A stretch of 33,694 nt of DNA from an uncultured Bacillota bacterium (GTDB taxonomy: Bacteria; Bacillota_I; Bacilli_A; RF39; UBA660). A model generated the notes under the pieces. The model was given only the letters and a program-made list of their open reading frames with translations. It ran no database searches and was not told the origin of the DNA. How positions within the stretch are numbered: position 1 is the stretch's first letter; each line of letters opens with the position of its first letter. A program made the position numbers and the translations under genes. Below, one piece after another: positions 15,629 through 26,168 of the stretch. The DNA lies in assembly GCA_946622285.1 (NCBI GenBank), contig CAMOPK010000009.1, positions 1 to 33,694 on the forward strand, read 5' to 3'.

Positions 15629-15656
15629 ATTATATCAAATATATAAGTTTTGTCAA
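15629..15656 (-). promoter_or_regulatory. infC operon promoter TTGACA-16-TATAAT
   Basis: -35 at 15651-15656, -10 at 15629-15634. Confidence 0.75.
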
Positions 15657-15672
15657 TATTTATATATGTAAA

Positions 15673-15701
15673 TTGATAACTTTTTAAATATTTTGTATAA
15701 T
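15673..15701 (+). promoter_or_regulatory. HIT gene promoter TTGATA-17-TATAAT
   Basis: -35 at 15673-15678, -10 at 15696-15701. Confidence 0.65.
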
Positions 15702-15718
15702 TAATTTGAGGAGGATTT

Positions 15719-16078
15719 ATGGATTGTTTATTTTGTAAAATTATAAATGGTGAAATTCCATCATACAAAGTATATGAAGATGATTTAGTATATGCATTTT
15801 TAGATATAAATCCAACTGAAAACGGTCATACTTTGATTGTACCTAAAAAGCATTACACAGATTATTTAGAATTAGACAAGGAGATTTTTAACCACATTGT
15901 CGAAGTCGCTAAAAAGCTTAGTAAAGACATATGTGATAAACTTGGTGCAAATGGTGCATCATTTGCTTGGAATTATGGTGATAGACAAGTAGTTAAACAT
16001 TTTCACTTGCACATTATTCCAAGTAACATTGATAAAACAAAACTTCCAATTGAAGAAGTTTATGCCAAAATAAAATAA
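15719..16078 (+). CDS. HIT family protein
   Basis: CLFCKIINGEIPSYKVYEDD...VVKHFHLHIIP (HxHxH). Confidence 0.93.
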   Translation: MDCLFCKIINGEIPSYKVYEDDLVYAFLDINPTENGHTLIVPKKHYTDYLELDKEIFNHIVEVAKKLSKDICDKLGANGASFAWNYGDRQVVKHFHLHIIPSNIDKTKLPIEEVYAKIK

Positions 16079-16097
16079 AAGCAAAATGCTTTTATTT
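16074..16097. terminator. Probable bidirectional terminator between convergent HIT and 16098 genes
   Basis: AATAAAAGC AAAAT GCTTTTATT flanked by A/T tracts. Confidence 0.7.
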
Positions 16098-17135
16098 TTA
16101 TTTGAATTTTCTTACGTATACTTTTCCTTTTTCACGTAATTCTGCCATTTGTGCATCAAGAGATCTTTCATATGCTAATTGTTTATTATATGCTAATATT
16201 TCACGAACTATTCCGCGTTTAATTAATTCTACATTTTTTCTATATTCTGCAAGGCTTTCATCTGCTCTTACCATTGTGTCATATGCATGATCATATCTTT
16301 CATGTGCTTCTTCATAATCTCTGCCAACTAAAGCTTTTCTTAATCTATATCTTAAGTCTTTTTTTGTAGTTTCTGGATTTTGATCTAGAGCTTCACTATA
16401 CCCGTTATAAGCCATAATATCTAATACTGTTCTATAAGTATCATCAACTCTATCCCATTCTTTATTAAGTGAATCTGATTCTTCTGAAACTAATTGTGAT
16501 GCTTCAATAACGTCATCTTCTAATTCATGTAAGCGAGTTTCATATACAAACGAAACTTCTTCATCATCACCTCTTAAAGGATTACCAGGAATATCACCCA
16601 TTGTATATAATGGATAAGCTAGGCTTCTTCTATCTTCGCTTCCTTGTTTTTTCTCACGAAGCCCGTCAATTTTTCTTTCAATAATACCCCTATAAACTTC
16701 AAGTTGCTTAATGCTTGATGGTCTAAAACCTAATTCCATTTTAATTCTATCTTTAAGTCCTACACCTTTCGTATTGTTTTCTTCTGAGAACATATCATTT
16801 TCAATAGGTGTTCCTTCGTGTACAGCTACTTGATGTCTTCTTAATACATTAATTAAATCAATTTCTTTGTTTAATTTTTTAATTACACGATTATAATGGG
16901 CAATTACTGGTGAATCTAAAAGAATTCTGTGTCCTCCATGTCCACTGCCAATTCCTACTTGTGACAATTGGCCTTCATTAACCGTTATTTCATCTCTGAT
17001 CTTTTTCTCGATATAATCTAGAAACGTAGTTAAATCATCACCTGATGTAAATGAATAACATCCTCCTTGAAATCCGATTTCATATACTTCAGTACCTTGT
17101 TCTGGTGAAACATATTTTTTAATATAATTTAACAT
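16098..17135 (-). CDS. Hypothetical soluble 345-aa protein, helix-rich, no recognised domain
   Basis: Long ORF with GGAGGAG SD and consensus promoter; charged, coiled-coil-like C-terminal half. Confidence 0.8.
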   Translation of the reverse strand: MLNYIKKYVSPEQGTEVYEIGFQGGCYSFTSGDDLTTFLDYIEKKIRDEITVNEGQLSQVGIGSGHGGHRILLDSPVIAHYNRVIKKLNKEIDLINVLRRHQVAVHEGTPIENDMFSEENNTKGVGLKDRIKMELGFRPSSIKQLEVYRGIIERKIDGLREKKQGSEDRRSLAYPLYTMGDIPGNPLRGDDEEVSFVYETRLHELEDDVIEASQLVSEESDSLNKEWDRVDDTYRTVLDIMAYNGYSEALDQNPETTKKDLRYRLRKALVGRDYEEAHERYDHAYDTMVRADESLAEYRKNVELIKRGIVREILAYNKQLAYERSLDAQMAELREKGKVYVRKFK

Positions 17136-17159
17136 ATTCTTTCTCCTCCTTGAAAATTT

Positions 17160-17188
17160 ATTATAATATAGACCACCTAGTGTGTCAA
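17160..17188 (-). promoter_or_regulatory. Perfect-consensus sigmaA promoter TTGACA-17-TATAAT
   Basis: -35 at 17183-17188, -10 at 17160-17165. Confidence 0.8.
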
Positions 17189-17190
17189 TT

Positions 17191-17217
17191 AAAAAGAAAA
17201 CTATCTTTCAATAGTTT
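17191..17217 (-). terminator. tpiA terminator containing the tpiA stop codon
   Basis: AAACTAT TGAAAG ATAGTTT TCTTTTT; TAG stop in the 3' arm. Confidence 0.7.
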
Positions 17218-17923
17218 CCTTCATTTTTAAAACTTTTTTAACATCTAATGATGCGCCTCCGACTAAAAATCCAGATACATTAGCTATTTTATTTAATTCA
17301 GCTATATTTTTTTCATTAACGCTACCACCATATAGAACACGTGGTTTATAATTCAAAATATTAACTGCTGTATCAATTATAAAAGCTGTTGTTGATGCGA
17401 TTTCTTTATTTGTTGGAATAACTCCGGTACCTATTGACCAAATTGGTTCATATGCAATTATAACGTTTTTTAGATCAGTTGGCTTAATACCAGCTAGACC
17501 ATTAACTATTTCGCTTTTTAAAATTTTTGTTGTTTTTAGCATATCGCGTTCTTCTTTAGTTTCGCCTATGCAATAAACAACTTTTAACCCATTCTCTAGG
17601 GCTTTTTTTATGCGCAAATTTAATGTTCCATCTTCTTCATGCTGATCTTTTCTACGCTCACTATGACCAATTATAGTATAAGTTCCGCCAATACTTTTTA
17701 ATTGAGTGCAAGATATTTCACCTGTATGAGCACCATTATCAAATTCAGATATATTCTGAGCTCCAAATGGATATTCATTACCTATAAAATATGGCAAAAA
17801 TATAGTTGGTGGAAAAAGTATTACATTTTTATTTTTTAACTCTCCTTTTAATTCTTGAACATAATCAATAACTTCTTGATAATTAAAATTCATTTTTAAA
17901 TTTAATGCTAAAATTTTCTTCAT
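17201..17923 (-). CDS. tpiA: Triosephosphate isomerase
   Basis: IIGHSERR, VIAYEPIWSIGTG, VLYGGSVN, FLVGGASL. Confidence 0.93.
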   Translation of the reverse strand: MKKILALNLKMNFNYQEVIDYVQELKGELKNKNVILFPPTIFLPYFIGNEYPFGAQNISEFDNGAHTGEISCTQLKSIGGTYTIIGHSERRKDQHEEDGTLNLRIKKALENGLKVVYCIGETKEERDMLKTTKILKSEIVNGLAGIKPTDLKNVIIAYEPIWSIGTGVIPTNKEIASTTAFIIDTAVNILNYKPRVLYGGSVNEKNIAELNKIANVSGFLVGGASLDVKKVLKMKETIER

Positions 17924-17976
17924 TTATGCACCTCTATCCTAATACGATTTTAACATGAATGATTTTTTTTAGCAAC

Positions 17977-18003
17977 AAAAAAGAAGGCAATTATTTACCT
18001 TCT
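17977..18003 (-). terminator. rplQ / ribosomal superoperon terminator
   Basis: GAAGG TAAATAATTG CCTTC + T6; rplQ stop in the loop. Confidence 0.75.
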
Positions 18004-18338
18004 ACAATTTCTAAAATAACCATTAATGCATCATCGCCACGACGTTCATCTAATTTTAAGATGCGTGTGTATCCACCGTTACGGTCTTTAAATCTAACGC
18101 TTAAGTCATTAAATACTTTTTTAACAGCATCATTATCATTTTGTAAGAAAGCAAGTGCTTTTCTACGAGATACTAATGAGCCATTTTTACCATAAGTAAC
18201 CATTTTATCAAAATAAGTTCTAACTTCTTTTGCACGAGTTTCAGTTGTTTCAATTTTCTCGTTCATGATTAAATCTTTAGTTAAATTAGCTAGCATACTA
18301 CGACGATGCTTACTAGTACGTCCTAATTTTCTGTACAT
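17991..18338 (-). CDS. rplQ: Ribosomal protein bL17
   Basis: [24 protein letters not shown]... Confidence 0.95.
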   Translation of the reverse strand: MYRKLGRTSKHRRSMLANLTKDLIMNEKIETTETRAKEVRTYFDKMVTYGKNGSLVSRRKALAFLQNDNDAVKKVFNDLSVRFKDRNGGYTRILKLDERRGDDALMVILEIVEGK

Positions 18339-18349
18339 GAGTTTACCTC

Positions 18350-19300
18350 CTAATCTTCATCGCGGAATTTAAGTCCCATGTCTTTAATCTTATCAATTAC
18401 TTCTTTTAAAGACTTCTTACCTAAATTACGAATTTTCATCATTTCTAATTCAGATTTTTCAGTTAAATCTCCAAGTGTAGAAATTCCTGCTCTCTTTAAA
18501 CAATTATAAGCACGAACTGAGAAATCTAAATCATCGATAGAAGTTTCAAGCTTCTTTTGCTTGCTATCTTCTTGTTTAGCATTCATGATTCCGGTCATGT
18601 CGGCAATTTCACTGATATTAGTGATAATATTTAAGTGTTCAATCAAAATTTTTGCACCTAAAGCCATTGCATCTTCTGGACGCATAGCGCCATTTGTATT
18701 AACATTCATGATTAATTTATCATAGTTTGCATCTTGACCAACACGAGCATTTTCTACTTCGTAGTTAATTCTTGTAATTGGAGAATATAATGCATCTATT
18801 GGAATGTATCCGATTTTATTATTATCTGCATATTCTTTATTTTCATTAGCTGGAACATATCCACGTCCGTTAGCAACTACTAATTCCATGTCTAATTTTC
18901 CACCTTTTGCTAATGTTGCAATTTCTTGATCTTTATTGATGATTTCAACATCTGCATCGCATACGATATCAGCTGCTGTAATTTTTCTTTCTTCTGATAC
19001 ACTTAAATGTAAGATTTTTTCTTCTTCAGAATGATTTTTTACAACAACATTCTTAAGATTTAATACGATTGTAGTAACATCTTCAACTACCCCTTCGATA
19101 GTTTGAAATTCATGCATTACTCCATCGATTTTGATAGCTACGATTGCGCTACCTGGCATACTTGATAACATAACTCTTCTAAGAGCATTACCAAGTGTAA
19201 TACCAAATCCTCTTTCTAAAGGTTCTAGTTCAAATTTACCATAATTACTATTTTCTACATATTCTGTAATTTTATATATAGGCTTTTCAAAATTTAACAT
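18350..19300 (-). CDS. rpoA: RNA polymerase alpha subunit
   Basis: [22 protein letters not shown]; alpha-[20 protein letters not shown]. Confidence 0.96.
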   Translation of the reverse strand: MLNFEKPIYKITEYVENSNYGKFELEPLERGFGITLGNALRRVMLSSMPGSAIVAIKIDGVMHEFQTIEGVVEDVTTIVLNLKNVVVKNHSEEEKILHLSVSEERKITAADIVCDADVEIINKDQEIATLAKGGKLDMELVVANGRGYVPANENKEYADNNKIGYIPIDALYSPITRINYEVENARVGQDANYDKLIMNVNTNGAMRPEDAMALGAKILIEHLNIITNISEIADMTGIMNAKQEDSKQKKLETSIDDLDFSVRAYNCLKRAGISTLGDLTEKSELEMMKIRNLGKKSLKEVIDKIKDMGLKFRDED

Positions 19301-19324
19301 GTTTCCATCCTCCTTTTTATAATA

Positions 19325-19708
19325 CTATCCACGTGGTCGTTTTGGTGGACGACATCCATTATGTGGAATTGGTGTTACATCAGAGATGGCTGTTATTTCT
19401 AGTCCAGCAGTTTGAAGTGATCTAATTGCTGTCTCACGACCAGATCCTAAGCCTTTTGCAAATACTTCAACTTTACGCATTCCCATATCGAAAGCAGCTT
19501 TTCCAGCAGCTTCAGCAGCCATACCAGCTGCAAATGGTGTTGACTTTTTGCTTCCTTTAAATCCTAAAGTACCAGCTGAAGCCCAGCTAATAGCATTGCC
19601 AGCTTCATCGCATATAGTAACGATTGTATTATTAAATGTTGAGTGAATGTAAGCTTGACCTTGTGGCACATTCTTTTTAACTTTACGTTTTCTTGGTTTA
19701 TAAGCCAT
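19325..19708 (-). CDS. rpsK: Ribosomal protein uS11
   Basis: [28 protein letters not shown]...[11 protein letters not shown]. Confidence 0.96.
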   Translation of the reverse strand: MAYKPRKRKVKKNVPQGQAYIHSTFNNTIVTICDEAGNAISWASAGTLGFKGSKKSTPFAAGMAAEAAGKAAFDMGMRKVEVFAKGLGSGRETAIRSLQTAGLEITAISDVTPIPHNGCRPPKRPRG

Positions 19709-19736
19709 TTTAATAACCTCCTTTAATCAGTTACGA

Positions 19737-20102
19737 TTATTTTTTCTTATTTGCAACTACTTTGCCTTTACCCTTACGTGTTCTAGCATTTCTATTTGTT
19801 CTTTGACCACGAACTGGTAATCCTTTTTTATGACGAGTTCCTTCGTATGAGTTAATTTCCATCTTTGTTTTGATGTTCATATTAACTTCACGTCTAAGTT
19901 CTCCTTCAGTTAAATATTTATTAACTTCGTCACGAATACGTGCAAGTTCATCATTATCTAAATCTTTTGCTCTTTTATTAATATCTACTTTAGCATCAGC
20001 TAAAATCTTATTTGATAAGCTTCTGCCGATACCATAAATATAAGTTAAAGCAATTTCTACTCTTTTATCATTTGGTATATCTACACCTTTAATACGTGCC
20101 AT
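19737..20102 (-). CDS. rpsM: Ribosomal protein uS13
   Basis: [26 protein letters not shown]...[15 protein letters not shown]. Confidence 0.96.
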   Translation of the reverse strand: MARIKGVDIPNDKRVEIALTYIYGIGRSLSNKILADAKVDINKRAKDLDNDELARIRDEVNKYLTEGELRREVNMNIKTKMEINSYEGTRHKKGLPVRGQRTNRNARTRKGKGKVVANKKK

Positions 20103-20117
20103 AAAACACCTCCTATA

Positions 20118-20231
20118 TTAACCTTGTCTTTGTTTATGCTTTGGATTTTCGCATATAACATATACTTTTCCTTTACGTCTTACTATTTTGCATTTAGGAC
20201 AGATAGGTTTTACTGATGGTTTAATTTTCAT
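20118..20231 (-). CDS. rpmJ: Ribosomal protein bL36 (37 aa, zinc-ligand type); absent from the supplied ORF track
   Basis: Manual translation [37 protein letters not shown]; between infA and rpsM. Confidence 0.95.
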   Translation of the reverse strand: MKIKPSVKPICPKCKIVRRKGKVYVICENPKHKQRQG

Positions 20232-20242
20232 CTAAATCCCTC

Positions 20243-20458
20243 CTACTTTCTATAGATTATACGCCCACGTGTTAAATCATATAGCGAAATCGCTACAGTT
20301 ACTGTATCACCTGGTGAAATACGAATATTGTTTACTCGCATTTTACCAGAAACCTGGGCAATTACAGTATGTTTGTTTTCTAATTCTATTCTAAAATCGC
20401 CTCTTGGTAAAATATCAGTTACTTTACCTTCGACTTCAATTACGTCATCCTTTGCCAT
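20243..20458 (-). CDS. infA: Translation initiation factor IF-1
   Basis: [41 protein letters not shown]... Confidence 0.96.
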   Translation of the reverse strand: MAKDDVIEVEGKVTDILPRGDFRIELENKHTVIAQVSGKMRVNNIRISPGDTVTVAISLYDLTRGRIIYRK

Positions 20459-20462
20459 GAAA

Positions 20463-21209
20463 TCACCTCTTTGTTAATATGGTATAACCATCTTTCTCAA
20501 CTAAGATTGTATGTTCGAAATGAGCAGACGGTTTTCCATCAGCTGTTATGATCGTCCATTCATCATCTAACATATATATGTTTGCGGTGCCTAAATTTAG
20601 CATTGGTTCGACTGCAATCGTCATACCCGCTTTTAAAATAGGTCCATGACCAGGTGTTCCATAGTTTGGTACGTCTGGTTCCATATGAACCTCAGTACCT
20701 ATTCCATGACCGACTAATTCTTTAACAACACCTAGTTTATGCTTTTTTGCATATGCCTCGACGGCAGCACCGATATCACTTAAATGTACCCCTTCTTTTA
20801 TTACAGATAAACCTTCATATAAAGCTTTTTCTGTATGTTCAAGTAGGTACTGCTTTTTATTATCAATTGTTCCAACAGGATATGTCCAAGCTGAATCACC
20901 ATGGTAGCCTTTATAACAAGCACCAATATCTAATTTAACAATATCACCATTTTTAAGTTTTCTATTAGATGGAATTCCATGAACAACTTCATCATTAATT
21001 GATGTACAAATTGTTCCAGGAAATCCATAAAGATTTAAAAATGATGGTGTTGCATCTTGACTTAAAATAAAGTCATACGCAAGTTTATCAAGTTCCTTAG
21101 TAGTAATACCAGGTTTAACAAATTGTTTTAGATAATTATGAGTAGCACCCACAATCGATCCAGCTTTTTTCATGAGTTCAATTTCTCGTTCTGATTTAAT
21201 TGATATCAT
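20463..21209 (-). CDS. map: Methionine aminopeptidase type I
   Basis: [20 protein letters not shown]...; start revised from 21269 to 21209, TAATATG junction with adk. Confidence 0.95.
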   Translation of the reverse strand: MISIKSEREIELMKKAGSIVGATHNYLKQFVKPGITTKELDKLAYDFILSQDATPSFLNLYGFPGTICTSINDEVVHGIPSNRKLKNGDIVKLDIGACYKGYHGDSAWTYPVGTIDNKKQYLLEHTEKALYEGLSVIKEGVHLSDIGAAVEAYAKKHKLGVVKELVGHGIGTEVHMEPDVPNYGTPGHGPILKAGMTIAVEPMLNLGTANIYMLDDEWTIITADGKPSAHFEHTILVEKDGYTILTKR

Positions 21210-21210
21210 A

Positions 21211-21843
21211 TTACTCCTGTGAATCCAATATTTTTTTAATATCGGCATATGTTTCTTCTTTTGATTCATATGATTGAATTATGTATAAACTATTTTTTCC
21301 TTTGTAATAATTAAGAACACTTTCCACGTTAGCTAAATAAGTATTAAATCTAACTTTGAATGATTCTTCATTATCATCTGAACGTCCTTTTAGTTCACAT
21401 CCGCAATCATCACAAATGTTATCTTGCTTTGGTTTCATATCAGTATAGATATTATAAATTCTTCCACATTTTGGACAATTTACTCTACCTAATGTACGTT
21501 TCAAAGCAACTTCTTCTGAAACTTCAATGTTTATAACAACATAATCACTGAAGAATCCATCTAATATTTTTGCTTGATTTAAAGTTCTTGGGAACCCATC
21601 TAACACAACAGGTCCTTCTAATTCAGCCAATCTATTCTTTACTAAAGTTGCTGTTGTTTCATCATCAATTAAGATTCCTTTAGCAATTCTTTCATGAATA
21701 AAGCGACCCAATTCAGTACTATCATCAAGGCTTCTAAATAGTTCGCCAGTTGAAATATGTTTATATCCTAATCTTTCAACTAAGATTTCACACATTGTTC
21801 CTTTGCCAGCGGCTGGAGCCCCATATAAAATTATATTCTTCAT
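21211..21843 (-). CDS. adk: Adenylate kinase (zinc-type LID)
   Basis: MKNIILYGAPAAGKGTMCE; VNCPKCGRIYN...CDDCGCEL. Confidence 0.95.
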   Translation of the reverse strand: MKNIILYGAPAAGKGTMCEILVERLGYKHISTGELFRSLDDSTELGRFIHERIAKGILIDDETTATLVKNRLAELEGPVVLDGFPRTLNQAKILDGFFSDYVVINIEVSEEVALKRTLGRVNCPKCGRIYNIYTDMKPKQDNICDDCGCELKGRSDDNEESFKVRFNTYLANVESVLNYYKGKNSLYIIQSYESKEETYADIKKILDSQE

Positions 21844-23096
21844 TATCTTCTCCCTTTTGTATAATTCCTGCTTAATAATAAACTTTCTAATTGCTTATAT
21901 GTTTCAAGTGCAACACCAACTACGATTAATAATCCTGTTCCACCTAAAGCAATATTGCTTGAAAGTCCAGTTACCCATACAAATATAATTGGTAATGCTG
22001 CAATTAATGCAAGAAGTGATGAACCTACTAATGTAATACGATTTAAAATCTTCTTAACATGTTTTTCAGTAGCTTCTCCTGGTCTAACGCCCGGAATATA
22101 ACCACCATTCTTTTGTAAGTTTTCAGCCATTTCTTTTGGTTTTAATTGTGCATATGTATAAAAATATGAGAAACCAAATATTAATAATATATAAAGTATA
22201 AATCCAGTTACTGATGTAGTTGATAACCATTTATCAGTAAATGTTGTTATTTTTTCTACTTTAATAAATTGTGCAATAAATGCAGGCATTTGTAATAATG
22301 CTGATGCAAAAATTACAGGGATAACGCCAGCTGAATTTAATCTGAATGGAATATAACTTTGATTTCCACCCATAACAGCTGATTTGTTAGCATATTGAAT
22401 TGGTACTCTTCTTTCAGCATTTTCTACATAAACAACTGAAAGAACAATTATGATATAAACAAGTACATAAATAGCAAATTTAATGATTCCTGAAGTAGTT
22501 CCAGCTTGCATAAATGTTTGATAAGCTGTAACAAATGTTGCAGGAAGTGTCATTAAGATACCTGCCATGATTATCATTGAAATACCATTTCCAATACCTT
22601 TTTGAGTCATTTGGTCACCTAACCATAATAGTAGAGATGTACCAGCAGTCATAACTAAAGCAAATTTTAGGTAATCAGTAAATGATCCACCACTGATTAT
22701 AGCAAATGAGAACATATATCCTTGAACAAATGCCATAACGATACCTAAGTATCTTGTAATTTTATTTAGTTTAACTTGACCTGTATGTCCTTCTTTTCCT
22801 AAATCAGCCAAATATGGAATAATATCCATTTGTAGTAACTGAATTATGAATGAAGCTGTGATGTATGGTGATACTCCTAGAGCAAATATTGAGAATTGTT
22901 CTAAAGCGCCACCACCCATAACATTTAATAATTGAAAATATTTTAATGTACTTAAACCTAATTGTGCTTTATTTATACCAGGAACAACAATTGCAGTACC
23001 TAGTTTAAATATAAATAAGCAAAACAAAGTAAAATACACTTTATGTCTAATATCTTTATTTTTTGAAGTAAATAATTGCTTTAAAGTCGCAAACAT
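21843..23096 (-). CDS. secY: Protein translocase subunit SecY
   Basis: Ten-TM pattern; NKSAVMGGNQSYIPFRLNSAGVIPVIFA, PGVRPGEATEKH. Confidence 0.96.
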   Translation of the reverse strand: MFATLKQLFTSKNKDIRHKVYFTLFCLFIFKLGTAIVVPGINKAQLGLSTLKYFQLLNVMGGGALEQFSIFALGVSPYITASFIIQLLQMDIIPYLADLGKEGHTGQVKLNKITRYLGIVMAFVQGYMFSFAIISGGSFTDYLKFALVMTAGTSLLLWLGDQMTQKGIGNGISMIIMAGILMTLPATFVTAYQTFMQAGTTSGIIKFAIYVLVYIIIVLSVVYVENAERRVPIQYANKSAVMGGNQSYIPFRLNSAGVIPVIFASALLQMPAFIAQFIKVEKITTFTDKWLSTTSVTGFILYILLIFGFSYFYTYAQLKPKEMAENLQKNGGYIPGVRPGEATEKHVKKILNRITLVGSSLLALIAALPIIFVWVTGLSSNIALGGTGLLIVVGVALETYKQLESLLLSRNYTKGRR

Positions 23097-23097
23097 A

Positions 23098-23541
23098 TTA
23101 GATCACCTCTGCTTTTCCACCTATTTTTTCGATTTCTCTTAAGGCAGCATCAGAGAATTTGTTAGCTTTAACAGTTAGTTTCTTTGTTAATGTACCTTTA
23201 GCTAATACTTTAACGCCGTCTAATTGCTTTTTAATTAACCCCATTTCCTTTAATAATTCAGGTGTAACAACTGCACCTTCTTCAAATTTATCTAAATCAC
23301 TTAAATTAATAACAGCATATTTTGTTTTAAATAATGCATTTTTGAATCCACGTTTTGGTAAACGACGGAATAATGGTAATTGGCCACCTTCAAAGCCTGG
23401 ACGAACTCCGCCACCGCTTCTAGCGTTTTGACCTTTATGACCTTTTCCTGAAGTTTTTCCTAAACCTGATCCAACACCACGACCAACTCTTTTACGGTCA
23501 TGTCTTGCACCTTCTGGCGCAACAATACTATTTAACTTCAT
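23098..23541 (-). CDS. rplO: Ribosomal protein uL15
   Basis: [40 protein letters not shown] overlap with rpsE. Confidence 0.96.
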   Translation of the reverse strand: MKLNSIVAPEGARHDRKRVGRGVGSGLGKTSGKGHKGQNARSGGGVRPGFEGGQLPLFRRLPKRGFKNALFKTKYAVINLSDLDKFEEGAVVTPELLKEMGLIKKQLDGVKVLAKGTLTKKLTVKANKFSDAALREIEKIGGKAEVI

Positions 23542-24044
23542 TATAGTTCCTCAACTTTCTTGCCACGAAGTGCAGCCACTTCTTCAGCTGTTTTTTGAGA
23601 TTGTAATGCTTTTAATGTAGCTTCTGCCATATTAATTTTTGTATTTGATCCAAGTGATTTTGATAAGATGTCCTTAACTCCTGCTAATTCAAGTACGGCA
23701 CGAACAGGACCACCAGCTTTAACTCCAGTACCTGCAGCAGCTGGCTTTAACATAACTTTACTAGCTCCTTGAACACCATAAGCTTCATGTGGAATTGTAC
23801 GATTATCTACAAGTGAAACTTTAACCATGTTCTTAGTTGCAGCGTTCTTAGCTTTTGTAATAGCATCTGGAACTTCATTTGCTTTTCCAGTACCAATACC
23901 AACTAAACCATTACGGTTACCTACTGCAACAGTAGCTGAAAAACGGAAATGACGACCACCTTCTGTTACTTTTGTAACACGACCAATATTGATAATCTCT
24001 TCATCATATTGTTTTTGACGTGGTTCTCTTTTTGCTTTTTCCAT
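23541..24044 (-). CDS. rpsE: Ribosomal protein uS5
   Basis: [30 protein letters not shown]. Confidence 0.96.
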   Translation of the reverse strand: MEKAKREPRQKQYDEEIINIGRVTKVTEGGRHFRFSATVAVGNRNGLVGIGTGKANEVPDAITKAKNAATKNMVKVSLVDNRTIPHEAYGVQGASKVMLKPAAAGTGVKAGGPVRAVLELAGVKDILSKSLGSNTKINMAEATLKALQSQKTAEEVAALRGKKVEEL

Positions 24045-24058
24045 TAGTTTTCCTCCTT

Positions 24059-24421
24059 TTAGAATTCTAATCCATTTTCACGTGCAGCTTCTGCTAAAGC
24101 TTTAACACGTCCATGATAAAGGTATCCCCCTCTATCAAATACTACTTTAGTTATTTTTGCTTCTTTTGCTCTTTTTGCAAGTAGAATACCAACTTTCATA
24201 GCAGCTTCAATATTACTACCATTTTCAAGTTTTAATTCTTTATCGATAGAAGAAGCACTAACTAATGTACGAGCATTTTCATCATCAATGATTTGAGCGA
24301 ATATGTTAGCATTTGATCTGAATACATTTAAACGTGGTACTGAAGTAGTTCCAGTAACAGTTTTTCTTACACGATCATGTCTAGCTTTACGCATGTCATT
24401 ACGAGATTCTTTTTTAATCAT
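24059..24421 (-). CDS. rplR: Ribosomal protein uL18
   Basis: [20 protein letters not shown]...[23 protein letters not shown]. Confidence 0.95.
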   Translation of the reverse strand: MIKKESRNDMRKARHDRVRKTVTGTTSVPRLNVFRSNANIFAQIIDDENARTLVSASSIDKELKLENGSNIEAAMKVGILLAKRAKEAKITKVVFDRGGYLYHGRVKALAEAARENGLEF

Positions 24422-24445
24422 GAGTATTACTCTCCTTTACTTTAA

Positions 24446-24976
24446 TTAAGCGGCTTTCTTACCGACTTTACGACGAATAACTTCGCCTGCATAACGAATA
24501 CCTTTACCCTTGTATGGTTCAGGTTCTCTTATTTTTCTAATGTTAGCAGCATATTCACCTACTTGGCACTTATCAATACCACGAATAAATAATTCAGTAT
24601 TGCTTGGAGATTCAAGTTTAATGCCTTCAGGAATATCTACTTCTACTGGATGTGAAAAACCAGCAGTTATAACTAATTTATTACCTTTTAGAGCAAAACG
24701 ATATCCTACACCTACTGCTTCTAATTTCTTTTCAAATCCTTCAGTAACACCAACTACAGCATTATGAACATTTGCAGATACAGTTCCGTGTAAATTTTTA
24801 ATCATATCGTTATCTCTAGTAAAACTTACTTCTGTTCCTTCTACTTTAACATGAATGCCATTAGGTACATTAACTGTAAGTTGTCCTTTTGGTCCTTTAA
24901 CTAAAACATCATGTTCATTTACTTCGATAGTTACAGAAGCTGGTATAGTTAAAATTTTATTGCCTATACGACTCAT
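24446..24976 (-). CDS. rplF: Ribosomal protein uL6
   Basis: MSRIGNKILTIPASV...REPEPYKGKGIRYAGE. Confidence 0.96.
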   Translation of the reverse strand: MSRIGNKILTIPASVTIEVNEHDVLVKGPKGQLTVNVPNGIHVKVEGTEVSFTRDNDMIKNLHGTVSANVHNAVVGVTEGFEKKLEAVGVGYRFALKGNKLVITAGFSHPVEVDIPEGIKLESPSNTELFIRGIDKCQVGEYAANIRKIREPEPYKGKGIRYAGEVIRRKVGKKAA

Positions 24977-24991
24977 AATCTCTCTCCATTT

Positions 24992-25387
24992 CTACCAGAT
25001 GTAAGCTAATACTTCGCCGCCAAGATTTTCTTTTCTTGCATTCTTATCTGTCATAACACCCTTAGATGTTGATAAAATTGCAATTCCTAAACCATTTAGT
25101 ACTTTTGGCACCTCATCAGCTTTTACATAAACACGTAATCCTGGTTTTGAAATTCTCTTTAAGCCAGTGATAACACGTTCTCTTTTTTCTGTATATTTTA
25201 AACTTAATACAATAATATTTTGTACATCATTTTTCTTGATTTTGTAATCAACGATAAAGCCTTCTTCTTTTAGAATACGGGCAATTTCTTCTTTTAGTTT
25301 TGAAGCGGGTACTTCAACTTCTTTATCGCGCATTTGATTTGCATTACGAACTCTCGTAAGCATATCTGCGATTGGATCTGTTACCAT
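24992..25387 (-). CDS. rpsH: Ribosomal protein uS8
   Basis: [16 protein letters not shown]...[14 protein letters not shown]. Confidence 0.96.
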   Translation of the reverse strand: MVTDPIADMLTRVRNANQMRDKEVEVPASKLKEEIARILKEEGFIVDYKIKKNDVQNIIVLSLKYTEKRERVITGLKRISKPGLRVYVKADEVPKVLNGLGIAILSTSKGVMTDKNARKENLGGEVLAYIW

Positions 25388-25406
25388 ATATATCCTCCCT
25401 TCATTC

Positions 25407-25592
25407 CTACCAGCTAGATTTTTTCATTCCTGGTATTTGTCCTTTATAAGCTAACTCTCTAAAACAGATACGACAAATGCCATATTTACTAAGTACTGCA
25501 TGTGGTCTTCCACAGCGACTGCAACGTGAATAAGCACGTGTAGAGAACTTAGGTTTACGGTTAGCTTTTATAATCATGCTTTTCTTAGCCAT
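25407..25592 (-). CDS. rpsN: Ribosomal protein uS14, zinc-binding type
   Basis: 61 aa, CSRCGRPH...CRICFREL. Confidence 0.96.
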   Translation of the reverse strand: MAKKSMIIKANRKPKFSTRAYSRCSRCGRPHAVLSKYGICRICFRELAYKGQIPGMKKSSW

Positions 25593-25611
25593 AATATCCT
25601 CCTAATTATAG

Positions 25612-26151
25612 TTATTTCTTAAACGGCATCCCAAAGCCCTTTAATAAGTCGTACGCTTCTTCATTTGTTTTAGCTGTTGTTACAAATACAACATCCATTC
25701 CACGTACTTTAACTACGTTATCGTATTCAATTTCAGAAAAAATTAATTGTTCTGTTAAACCTAATGTATAATTTCCTCTACCATCAAAAGCCTTTGGAGA
25801 AACTCCTCTGAAGTCTCTTACACGTGGAAGTGCAATTGAGATTAACTTTTGCATAAAGTTATACATGTTGTCTCCTCTTAGAGTAACTTTACAACCAATA
25901 TTTTGTCCTTCTCTTAATTTAAAACCTGCAATAGCCTTTTTAGCTTTTGTTGCAACTGGTTTTTGACCTGTTATTAATTCTAATTCGTTCATGGCAGCTT
26001 CTAATAATTTAGCATTACTAGTAGCATCACCAACACCGATATTAACAACGATTTTTTCTAATTTTGGAACATCCATAACAGTTGTATATTTATATTTTTC
26101 TGTTAATTCAGGTACGATTTCTTTTGTATATTTTTCTTTTAGGTGGTTCAT
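25612..26151 (-). CDS. rplE: Ribosomal protein uL5
   Basis: [15 protein letters not shown]...; position and length. Confidence 0.96.
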   Translation of the reverse strand: MNHLKEKYTKEIVPELTEKYKYTTVMDVPKLEKIVVNIGVGDATSNAKLLEAAMNELELITGQKPVATKAKKAIAGFKLREGQNIGCKVTLRGDNMYNFMQKLISIALPRVRDFRGVSPKAFDGRGNYTLGLTEQLIFSEIEYDNVVKVRGMDVVFVTTAKTNEEAYDLLKGFGMPFKK

Positions 26152-26168
26152 AAATACCCTCCTTCCAA

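Noticed and set aside
15574-15768. Minus-strand 64-aa ORF between infC and HIT
   Set aside because: Crosses the divergent promoters and the start of the HIT CDS; the DNA is better explained by the L20-type leader and promoters.
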